NCBI GenBank assembly: GCA_027886175.1
Contig: JAJNNQ010000148.1
Location: forward strand, 155,190-219,189
Direction of reading: 5' to 3'
From: Phylloscopus collybita
Lineage: Eukaryota; Chordata; Aves; Passeriformes; Phylloscopidae
DNA: 64,000 bases
Below are positions 1 through 9,300 of this stretch, in pieces. Each line of letters opens with the position of its first letter. The stretch's first letter is position 1. A model generated the notes under the pieces. The model had not been told where the DNA came from. It did not search any database and saw only the letters and a list, made by a program, of their open reading frames with translations. A program made the translations under genes and the position numbers.

Positions 1-191
1 GAGACTTTGTTTTCCCATGGAAAAGGGCCACTGTTCGTGTCTAATGCTGACTTCCTGCCAGTGGGATTATGAGTTCGGATATTCCATATAACTGAGGACA
101 TCTCCCAGGTGCAACCTACCACAAGATGGAAGTTTCTCTGCCCTTGTAGTGCCAAAGGCCTTCTACAAACTGACATCTGGAATGTGAGGTG

Positions 192-382
192 GAGACTTTG
201 GTTTTCCATGGGATAGGGCCACAGTTAGCGTCTAATGCTGTCTGCCTGTCACTGGGCTTATTCCTGCTAAAATTCCATACAAATGAGGATATCTCCCAGC
301 TGGAATCTACCACCAGTTGGAAGTTTATCTGCCCTTTTAGTTCCAAAGGCCTCCTAAAAACTGACATCAGGAACCTGGGGTG
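192..382 (+). repeat. Example of the short (191-bp) satellite monomer
   Basis: This is one monomer from GAGACTTT to the base before the next GAGACTTT. In order it holds the CCATGG block, a GTCTAATGCTGTCTGCCTG-like block, a short A-rich stretch ending ATTCCATACAAATGAGG, ATATCTCCCAG, a variable stretch, GGAAGTTT.TCTGCCC and the AAAGGCCTCCTA/ACTGACATCAGGAAC block. It has a single ATTCCATACAAA element, without the 11-bp duplication seen in longer monomers. 191 is 2 modulo 3, so the reading frame shifts at every monomer boundary. Confidence 0.9.
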
Positions 383-966
383 GAGACTTTGGTTTCCCAT
401 GGAAAAGGGCCACCGTTCCTGTCTGATGTTCTCTGATGCCTACTCGGATTCTGCCTAATTAAATTCAACTAAAATTCCATATAAATAAGGATATCTCCCA
501 TATGGAATATACCACGAGATGGAAGTTTGTCCGCACTTGTAGTGCCACAGGCCTCCTGAAAACTGACATTAGGAACATGGGGTGAAGACTTTGGTTTTTC
601 ATGGAAAAGGACCACCGTTCCTGTCTAATGCTGTCTGCCTGCCACTAGGCTTATGGCTGCTAAAATTGCATACAAATGCGGATATCTCCCAGATGCAACC
701 GACCACCAGTTGGAAGTTTGTCTGGCCTTGTAGTGCCAATGGCCTCCTACAAACTGACATTCCAGTACGTGAGGTGGAGACTTCGGTTTCCCATGGAAAT
801 GGCCAGCGTTCGTGTCTAATGATGTGTGCCTGCCAGTGGGCTTATGGCAACTAAAATTACATACAAATGAGGATATCTCCCAGATGCAATATGCCACCAG
901 TTGGAAGTTTGTCTCCTCTTGTAGTGCCAGAGGCCTCCTAAAAAATGACATCAGGAACGTGGTGTG

Positions 967-1168
967 GAGACGTTGGTTTCCCATGGAAATGGGCCACTAT
1001 TCCTGTCTAATTTTGTCTTCCTGCCGCTGGGATTCTGCCTACTAAAATTCCACTAAAATTCCATACAAATTAGATTATCTCCCAAATGCAATATAACACC
1101 AGATGGAAGTTTCTCTGCCCTTGTGTTTCCAAAGGCCTCCTACAAACTGACATTAGGAACCTAGGGTG
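967..1168 (+). repeat. Example of the long (202-bp) satellite monomer with an 11-bp internal duplication
   Basis: The monomer has the same layout as the 191-bp form but is 11 bp longer. The extra length is a clean tandem duplication: ACTAAAATTCC at 1041-1051 is repeated at 1052-1062. The same duplication explains most of the 202-bp spacings elsewhere, for example the monomers starting at 383, 1933 and 2135. A 191+202 pair is 393 bp, which is divisible by three. That partly explains why some open frames cross monomer boundaries. Confidence 0.9.
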
Positions 1169-1550
1169 GAGACTTTGGTTTCCCATGGAAAAGGACCACC
1201 GTTCCTGTCTAATGCTGTCTGCCTGGCACTGTGGTTATGACTGCTGAAGTTCCATACAAATGAGGATATCTCCGAGGTGCAATCTACCACCAGGTGGAAG
1301 TTTGTCTGCCCTTGTAGTTCCAAAGGCCTTTTACAAACTGACATCTGGAGCGTGGGGTGGAGACTTTGGTTTCCCATGGAAATGGGCCACCGTTTGTGTC
1401 TAATGCTATGTGCCTGCCAATGGGCCTCTGCCTAGGAAAATTCCATACAAATGAGGATATCTCCCAGATGGAGTCTACCACCACTTGAAAGTTTTTCTAC
1501 CATTGTAATGCCAATGACCTCCTACAAACTGACATCAGGAATCTGGAGAG

Positions 1551-2180
1551 GACGCTTTGGTTTCCCATGGAAAAGGGCCACCCTTGGTGTTTAATGCTGT
1601 CTCCTTGCCACTGGGTTTATGCCTACCGAAATTACATACAAATGAGGATATCTCCCAGATGGAATCTACCACCAGATGGAAGTTTCTTTGACTATGTAGT
1701 TCCAAAGGCCTCCTACAAACTGACATCAGGAACATGGGGTGGAGACTTTGTTTTCCCATGGAAGAGGGCCACCGTTCCTGTCTAATGCTGTCTGCCTGCC
1801 ACTGGGGTTATGACTACTGAAATTATATACAAATGTGGATATCTCCCAGATGCAATATGGCACCAGTTGGAAGTTTGTCTGCTCTTGTAGTGTCAAAGGC
1901 CTCCTACAAACTGACATCAGGAACCAAGGGTGGAGACTTTGGTTTTGCATGGAAATGGGCCACCGTTAATGTCTAATGCTGTCTGTCGGCCACTAGTTTT
2001 CTCCCTACTGAAATTCCACCAAAATTCCATACAAATGAGGATATCTCCCAGATGGAATCTACCACCAGATGGAAGTTCCTCTGACCTTGTAGTTCTAAAG
2101 GCCTCCTACAAACTGACAGCAGGAACCTGGGCTGGAGACTTTGTTTTCCCATGGAAAAGGGCCACCCTGCGTGTCTAATG
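1551..2180 (+). repeat. Local direct duplication, copy 1 (partner about 1.94 kb downstream)
   Basis: This run of about three monomers is much more similar to 3487-4117 than to its own neighbours. Both contain the distinctive ACAAATGTGGATATCTCCC variant and the ATATGGCACCAG variant, in the same order and spacing. The offset is about 1936 bp, about ten monomers. Boundaries are approximate because the flanks are also satellite. Confidence 0.7.
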
Positions 2181-3486
2181 CTGTCTGCCTGCCACTGGGC
2201 TTATGTGTACTAAAATTCCACTAAAATTCCATACAAATGAGGACATCTCCCAGCTGCAATCTACCGCCAGATGGAAGATTGTCTACCATTGTGGTGCCAA
2301 AGGCCTCCTGCAAACTGACATCAGGGGACTGGGGTGGAGATGTTGTTTTCCCATGGAAAAGGGCCTGTTTCATGTCCAATGCTGTCCTCTTGCCACTGGC
2401 CTTATGAGTACTAAAATTTCATACAAATGAGGATATATTCCAGATGGAATCTCCCACCAGTTGGAAATTTGTCTGCCCTTGTAGTTCTAAAGGCCTTCTA
2501 CAAACTGACATCCGGAATGTGGGGTGGAGACTTTGGTTTCTCATGGAAAAGGGCCACTGTTCGTGTCTAATGCTCTCTGCCTGCCACTGGGCTTATGCCT
2601 AGTAAAATTGCATACAAATGAGGATATCTCCCAGATGGAATCTTCCACCAGTTGGAAGTTTGTCTGCCCTTGTAGTGCCAAAAGGCCTTCTGCAAACTGA
2701 CATAATGAATGTAGGGTGTATAATTTGGTTTCCCATGGAAATGGGCCACCCTTGGTGTTTAATACTGTCCCCTTGCCACTGGGCTTATGACTACTGAAAT
2801 TACATACAAATGAGGATATCTCCCAGACGCAATATGCCACCAGATGGAAGTTTGTCTGCTCTTGCAGTGACAAAGGCCTCCTACAAACTGACATTCGGAT
2901 CCTCACCTGGAGACTTTGGTTTCCTATGGAAAAGGCCCACCGTTCATGTTTAATGCTGTCTTTCTGGGCTGCTGAGTACTAAAATACCACTAAAATTCCA
3001 TACCAATGAGGACATCTCCGAGGTGCAATCTACCGCCAGTTGGAAGTTTGTCTGCCCTTGTAGTGCCAAAGGCCTCCTTCAAACTGAGATCAGGAACATA
3101 GGATGGATAATTTCTTTTTCCATGGAAAAGGGCCACAGTTCATGTCTAATGCTGTCTGAGTGTTAGTGGGCAAATGCCTACTAATATTCCCTACAAATGA
3201 GGATATCTCCCAAATGGAATTTTCCACCAGTTGGAAGTTTGTTTGTCCTTGTAGTGCCAAAGGCCTTCTGCAAACTCACTTAAGGAACGTAGGTTGTATA
3301 ATTTCGTTTCCCATGGAAATGGGCCACTGATCGTGTCTAATGGTGTCTGCCTGCCACTGGGCTTATGCCTGCTAAAATTGCATACAAATGAGGATATCTC
3401 CCAGATGGAATCCACCACCAGATGGAAGTTTGTCTGCCCTTGTAGTGCAAAGGCCTCCTACAAACTGACATCCGGAACCTGGAGTG

Positions 3487-4117
3487 GACACATTGGTTTC
3501 CAATGGAAAAGGGCCACCGTTAGTGTTCAATGCTCTCTCCTTGCCACTGGGCTTACGACTACTGAAATTACATACAAATGAGGATATCTTCCAGATTGAA
3601 TCTACCACCAGATGGAAGTTTCTCTGACCTTGTAGTTCCAAAGGCCTCCTACAAACTGACATCAGGAACATGGTGTAGAGACTTTTTTTTTCCCATGGAA
3701 GAAGGCCACCGTTCCTGTCTAATGCTGTCTGCCTGCCACTGGGGTTATGACTAGTGAAAGTACATACAAATGTGGATATCTCCCAGATGCAATATGGCAC
3801 CAGTTGGAAGTTTGTCTGCTCTTGTAGTGCCAAAGGCCTCCTACAAACTGACATCAGGAACCTAGGGTGGAGACTTTGGTTTTGCATGAAAATGGGCCAC
3901 TGTTAGTGTCTAATGCTGTCTGCCGGACACTGGTTTTCTCCCTACTGAAATTCCACCAAAATTCCATACAAATGAGGATATCTCCCAGATGGAATCTACC
4001 ACCAGATGGATGTTCCTCTGACCTTGTACTGCCAAAGGCCTCCTACAAACTGACATCAGGAACATGGGGTGGAGACTTTGTTTTCCCATGGAAAAGGGCC
4101 AGCGTTCGTGTCTAATG
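3487..4117 (+). repeat. Local direct duplication, copy 2
   Basis: This is the partner of 1551-2180. It differs by scattered substitutions, including an expanded T run (nine T) at about 3683-3691 just before CCCATGG. Such T-run expansion recurs at about 18123 in the left arm and as an A run at the matching right-arm position near 48720. Confidence 0.7.
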
Positions 4118-4920
4118 CTGTCTGCCTGCCACTGGCCTACTTCCTACTAAAATTCCACTAAAATTCCAAAAAAATGAGGATATCTCCCAGGTGCAATCTA
4201 CAACCAGATGGAAGTTTCTCTGCCCTTATATTGGAAAACACCTCCTACAACCTGACATCAGCAACGTGGGGTGGAGATTTTGAATTCCCATGGAAAAGGG
4301 CCACCGTTCGTGTCTAACGATGTCTGCCTCCCACTGGGGTTATGCCTGCTGAAATTCCATACAAATGAGGATATCTCCCAGATGGAATCTACCACCATTT
4401 GGAAGTTTGTCTGCCCTTGTAGTGCCAAAGGCCTCCTAAATACTGACATCAGGAACGTGGATTGGACTTTGGTTTCCCATGGAAAAGGGGCACCGTTTGT
4501 GCCTAATGCTATGTGCCTGCCGCTGGGCTTATGCCTAGTAAAGTTCCATACAAATGAGGATATCTCCCACATGGAATTTACCATCAGATGGAAGTTTGTC
4601 TGCCCTTGTAGTGGCAAAGGCCTCCTAAAAAACTGACATCAGGAACCAGGGGTGGAGATTTTTGTTTCCCATGGAAAAGGGCCACCGTTCGTGTCTAATG
4701 GTGTCTGCCTGCAACTGGGGTTATGCCTGCTGAAATTCCTCACAAATGAGGATATCTCCCTGGTGGAATCTTCCACCAGATGGAAGTCTGTCTGCCCTTA
4801 TAGTGCCAAAGTCCTCCTACAAACTGACATCAGGAACGTGGGGTGTAGACTTTGTTTTCCCAAGGAAATTGGCCACCGTTCGAGTCTAATGCTGTCTGCC
4901 TGCCACTGGGCTTCTGCCTG

Positions 4921-5400
4921 CTGAAATTCCAAAGATATTTGGAAATCTCTCCGATGCAATCAACCACCTGACAGAAGTTTGTCTGCCCTTGTAATGCCAA
5001 AGGCCTCTTAAACACTGACATCAGGAACCTGGAGTGGAGACTTTGGTTTCCCATGGAAATGGGCCACTGTTCGTTCCTAATGCTGTCTGCCTGCCACTGG
5101 GTTTCTTCCTACTAAAATTCCACTAAAATTCCATAGAAATAAAGATATCTTCCAAGTGCAATCTACAACCAGATAAAAGAATCTCTGCCCTTGTAGTACC
5201 AAAGCTCTCCTAAAAAACTGACATCAGAAACCAGGGGTGCAGACTTTGTTTTCCCATGGAAATGGGCCAGCGATCGTGTCTAATGCTATCTGCCTGCCAC
5301 TGGGCTTCTGCCTGCTCAAATTCCAAAGAAATTTGGAAATCTCTCCGATGCAATCTACCTCCTGACGGAAGTTTTTCTGCCTCTGTAATGCCAAATGCCT
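4921..5400 (+). repeat. Monomer subfamily with TTTGGAAATCTCTCC in place of the GAGGATATCTCC block
   Basis: In two monomers, near 4925 and 5320, the usual CATACAAATGAGGATATCTCC is replaced by a CCAAAG.(A)TTTGGAAATCTCTCC block with a CCAAA/TTTGG dyad. They are 394 bp apart. Further left-arm members are near 6870 and 22905, and right-arm mirrors are near 39620 and 43920. The replacement keeps monomer length, so it is a block change and not an insertion. Confidence 0.75.
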
Positions 5401-6014
5401 CCTACAAATTGACATCAGGAGCCTGGAGTGGAGACTTTGGTTTCCCATGGAAAAGGGTCAGCGTTCGTGTCTAATGCTGTCTGCCTGCCACTGGGCTTAT
5501 GGCTACTGAAATTACATTCAAATGAGGATATCACCCAGATGCAATATGCCACCAGTTGCAAGTTTGTCTGCTCTAGTAGTGCCAAAGGCATCCTAGAAAC
5601 GGACATCAGGAACGTGGGGTGGAGATTTTGGTTTCCCATGGAAATGGGCCACCGTTGGTGTTTAATGCTGTCTACTTGCCACTGGGCTTCTGCCTACTTT
5701 AATTCCACTATAATTCCATACAAATGAGGATATCTCCAAGATGCAATATGCCACCAGTCGGAAGTTTGTCTGTTCTTGTAGTGCAAAAGGCCTCCTAAAA
5801 GCTGACATCAGGAACCTGGCCTGGAGACTTTGGTTTCCCCTGGAAAAGGCCGCTATTCATGTCTAATTCTGTGTGCCTGCCGGTGGGATTCGGCGGACTG
5901 AAATTCCTCTAAAATTCTATAAAATTGAGAATATCTCGCAGGTGCAATCTACTCCCAGTTTGAAGTTTCTCTGTCCTTGTAGTGCCAAAGGGCTCCTATA
6001 AACTCTCTTCTTAA

Positions 6015-6020
6015 ACGTAG
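6015..6020 (+). repeat. Target-site duplication, left copy (ACGTAG)
   Basis: ACGTAG lies directly before the TG terminus of the LTR and is repeated directly after its CA terminus at 6389-6394. Removing 6021-6394 restores an ordinary satellite stretch (CTTAAACGTAGGATG), which matches related monomers near 22030 (GAAACATAGGATGG). Confidence 0.9.
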
Positions 6021-6109
6021 TGTTGCGGCTTATTCAGCCATCGCCTTGGTGGCCTGGGTTTAATTGAAGACACGACCACCACGAGCTGCGAGCGTGGGGT
6101 TCGGGCAAA

Positions 6110-6116
6110 TGACTCA
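6110..6116. promoter_or_regulatory. AP-1-like site in the LTR
   Basis: TGACTCA (TGAGTCA on the LTR sense strand) is a perfect AP-1 consensus. It lies in the presumed U5, downstream of the poly(A) signal in LTR sense. A functional role is not shown; a 7-bp match can be chance. Confidence 0.4.
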
Positions 6117-6150
6117 GTTAACACCAATGTGATGTGTTTGGTCAAAAGCG

Positions 6151-6156
6151 TTTATT
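6151..6156 (-). terminator. LTR polyadenylation signal AATAAA
   Basis: The plus-strand sequence TTTATT reads AATAAA in LTR sense. It lies only about 15 bp after the TATA-like element, a compact arrangement seen in LTRs with a very short R region. It fixes the orientation of the element as minus. Confidence 0.75.
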
Positions 6157-6171
6157 ATCTAAAACACAGGG

Positions 6172-6179
6172 TTTAAGTA
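6172..6179 (-). promoter_or_regulatory. LTR TATA-like element (TACTTAAA)
   Basis: This AT-rich element lies in LTR sense just upstream of AATAAA, where a retroviral core promoter is expected. A CRE-like TGACGTA (plus strand TACGTCA, 6195-6201) lies about 16 bp further upstream in U3. Transcription into the satellite would run leftward. Confidence 0.55.
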
Positions 6180-6388
6180 CCTTCTGGGTTTCGCTACGTC
6201 ATAGGGGGTCTTACTAGTTTCTTAAGGGTAGTGGAAAAGTACTGGTATGCAAGGAAAGAGAGAGGGGTCTGTGACCTTGAGATAAAGGTTATCTCTGGAG
6301 AGGGATGTGCCTGGCCCTGCTTCGCGTCACAACCCGATTCGTCTTCCGCAAACGCAGTCTGTCCCTTCCAATTCACATTCTCTCCACA

Positions 6389-6394
6389 ACGTAG
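6389..6394 (+). repeat. Target-site duplication, right copy (ACGTAG)
   Basis: This copy is identical to 6015-6020 and follows the CA terminus of the LTR at 6387-6388. The satellite resumes at once with GATGTATAATTTGG, a known monomer variant in this array. Confidence 0.9.
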
Positions 6395-9300
6395 GATGTA
6401 TAATTTGGTTTCCCGTGGAATAGGGCACTGTTCATGCCTAATGCTGTGTGCCTGCCACTGGGCATATGCCTGCTAAATCTCCATACAAATGAGCATATCT
6501 CGCAGATGCAATTTACCACCAGATGGAAGTTTGCCTGCCCTTGTAGTGGCAAAGGCCTCCTAAAAACTGACATCAGGAACCGGGAGTGGCCACTTTGGTT
6601 TCCCATACAAATGGGCCACCGTTCGTGTGTAATGCTGTCTGCTTGCCACTGGGCTTCTTCCTATTAAAATTCCACTAAAATTCCATAGAAATGAGGATAT
6701 CTCCCAGGTGCAATCTACAACCAGATAGAAGATTCTCTGCCCTTGTAGTACCAAAGCCCTCCTAAAAAACTGACATCAGGAATCAGGGGTGGAGACTTTG
6801 TTTTCCCATGGAAAAGGGCCAGCGTTCATGTCTAATGCTGTCTGCCTGCCACTGGGCTTCTGCCTGCTGAAATTCCAAAGAAATTGGGAAATCTCTCCGA
6901 TGCAATCAACCACCTGACGGAAGTTTGTCTGCCCCTGAAGAGCCAAAGGCCTCCTACAAATAGACATCAGGAGCCTGAAGTGGAGAATTCGGTTTCCCAT
7001 GGAAAAGGGCCACCGTTCGTGTCTAATGCTGTCTGCCGGCCACTGGGCTTATGGCTACAGAAATTACATACAAATGAGGATATCTCCAAGATGCAATATG
7101 CCACCAGTTGGAAGTTTGTCTGTTCTTGTAGTGCAAAAGGCCTCCTAAAAACTGACATCAGGAACCTGGCCTGCAGACTTTCATTTCCCCTGGAAAAGGG
7201 CCACTATTCATGTCTAATTCTGTCTGCCTGCCGCTTGGAATCTGCGTACTAAAATTCGTCTAAAATTCTTTACAAATGAGAATATCTCTCAGGTGCAATC
7301 TACCACCACGTGGAAGTTTGTCTGCTCTTGTAGTGCCAAAGGCCTCCTAAAACATGACATCAGGAACGTGAGGATGGATAATTTGTTTTTCCATGGAAAA
7401 GGCCCATTGTTCATGTCTAATGCTGCTGCCTGCCAGTGGGTATATGCCTACTAAAATTCCATACGTATGAGGATATCTCCCAAATGCAATTTCCCACCAG
7501 ATGGATGTTTGTCTACACTTTTAATGCCAAAGGCCTCCTGAAAACCGACATCAGAAGCCTGGGTTGGAGACTTCGGTTTCCCATGGAAAAGGGCCACCAT
7601 TTGTGTCTAATGCTCTCTGCCTGCCACTGGGCTTCTGCCTGCTGAAATTCCATACAAATGAGGATATCTCCCAGATGAAATAAACCAACAGACGGAAGTT
7701 TGTCTTCCCATGTACGGCAAAAGACCTCCTAAAACCTGATATCGGGAACGTAGTGTGGAGACTGTGGTTTCCCATGGAAAAAGACCACTGTTCCTGTTTA
7801 ATGCTGTCTGCCTGGCACAGTGGTTATGACTGCTGAAGTTCCATAAAAATGAGGATATCTCTGCGATGCAATCAACCACAAGATAGAAGTATGTCTGCCC
7901 TTGTAGTACCAAAGGCCTCCTACAAACTGACATCAGGAACGTGAGATGGAGACTTTGGTTTCCCAAGGAAATGGGCCACCGTTTGTGTCTAATGCTCTCT
8001 GCCAGCCACTTGGCTTATGCCTACTAGAATTCCAATAAAATTCTCTACAAATGAGGATATCTCCCAGGTGCAATCTACCACCTGACGGAAGTTTGTCTGC
8101 CCTTGTAGTTCCAAAGGCCTCCTACAAACTGACATCAGGAACGTGAGGTGGAGACTTTGGTTTCCAATGGAAAAGTTCCACTGTTCGTGTCTAATGCTGT
8201 CTGCCTGCCACTGAGCTTCTGCCTGTTGAAATTCCATAGAAATGAGGATATCTCCTCGATGCAATCAACCACCAGACGGAACGTGGTCTGCCTTTGTACT
8301 GCCAAAGGCCTCCTTCAAACTGACATCAGGAACCTGGGGTTGAGACTTTGGTTTCCCATGGAAAAGGGCCACCGTTCGTGTCTAATGCTGTCTGGTTGCC
8401 ACTGGGATTATGGCTACTAAAATTACATACAAATGAGGATATCTCCCAGATGCAATATGCCACCAGATGGAAGTTTGTCTGCTCTTGCAGTGCCAAAGGC
8501 CTCCTTCAAACTGACATTCGGAACCTGGCCTGGAGACTTCGGTTTCCTATGGAAAAGGCCCACCGTTTATGTTTAATGCTGTCTGTCTGCCACTGGGCTT
8601 CTGAGTACTAAAATACCACTAAAATTCCGTACAAATGAGGACATCTCCAAGGTGCAATCTACCGCCAGATGGAAATTTGTCTGCCAGTGTAGCGCCAATG
8701 GCCTCCTAAAAACTGACATCAGGAACATAGGATGCATAATTGGTTTTTCCATGGAAAAGGGCAACCGTTCGTGTCTAATGCTGTCTGCCTGCCACTGGGT
8801 TACGCCTGCTGAAATTCCTCACAAATGAGGCTATCTCCCAGATGGAATCTACCACCAGTTCGAAGTTTGTTTGCCCTTGTAGTGCCAAAGGCCTCCTAAA
8901 AACTGACATCAGGAACGTGGGGTGGAGACTTCGGTTTCCCATGAAAAAGGTCCACCGTTCGTGTCCTATGCTGTCTGCCTGCCACTGATCTTCTGCCTGC
9001 TGAAATTCCATACAAATGAGGATATCTCCTCAATGCAATCAACAACCAGACGGAACTTTGTCTGCCCTTGTAGTGCCAAAGGCCTCCTACAAACTGACAT
9101 CAGGAACCTGGAGTGGAGACTTTGGTTTCCCATGGAAAAGGTCCATTGTTCGTGTCTAATGCTGTCTGCCTGCCACTGGGCTTATGCCTACTAAAATTCC
9201 ACTAAAATTCTATACCATTGAAGATGTCTCTCACGTGCAATCTACCACCAAATGGAAGTTTGTCTCCCCCTGTAGAGCAAAAGGCTTCCTACAAATTGAC

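Larger units (their letters stand above)
1..6014 (+). repeat. 191/202-bp satellite array, left arm, segment upstream of the LTR
   Basis: This is a head-to-tail array of a divergent satellite monomer. Using the GAGACTTT core as anchor, monomers start at 1, 192, 383, 585, 777, 967, 1169, 1360, 1551, 1742, 1933, 2135, 2337 and 2527, so spacings are about 191 or about 202 bp. Two blocks are conserved in nearly every copy: one around AAAGGCCTCCTA followed by AAACTGACATCAGGAAC, and one around GGTTTCCCATGGAAA. The roughly 60 bp after GAGGATATCTCC vary most and define monomer types. Neighbouring monomers differ clearly, but copies several monomers away can be very similar, which indicates multi-monomer rather than single-monomer turnover. 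The + label is arbitrary and is used consistently here. I see no gene in it. Confidence 0.97.
6021..6388 (-). mobile_element. Solo LTR of an endogenous retrovirus, probably avian alpharetrovirus-like
   Basis: This 368-bp non-satellite insertion has TG...CA termini and perfect 6-bp target-site duplications, the signature of retroviral integration followed by LTR-LTR recombination. It reads on the minus strand: U3 from 6388, a TATA-like TACTTAAA at 6179-6172, AATAAA at 6156-6151, then R/U5 ending at 6021. On the minus strand AATAAACGC, TTTGACC and CACATTGGTGT occur in that order and close together, which resembles the R/U5 start of alpharetroviral LTRs. A 6-bp duplication also fits that class. 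No internal retroviral sequence, primer-binding site or polypurine tract flanks it, so it cannot encode a virus. The family assignment rests on recognised short motifs and is less certain than the LTR call itself. Confidence 0.88.

Noticed and set aside
6194..6376. A 60-codon frame inside the LTR
   Set aside because: It lies in the U3 region of a solo LTR, where short chance frames are common. There is no neighbouring retroviral gene.
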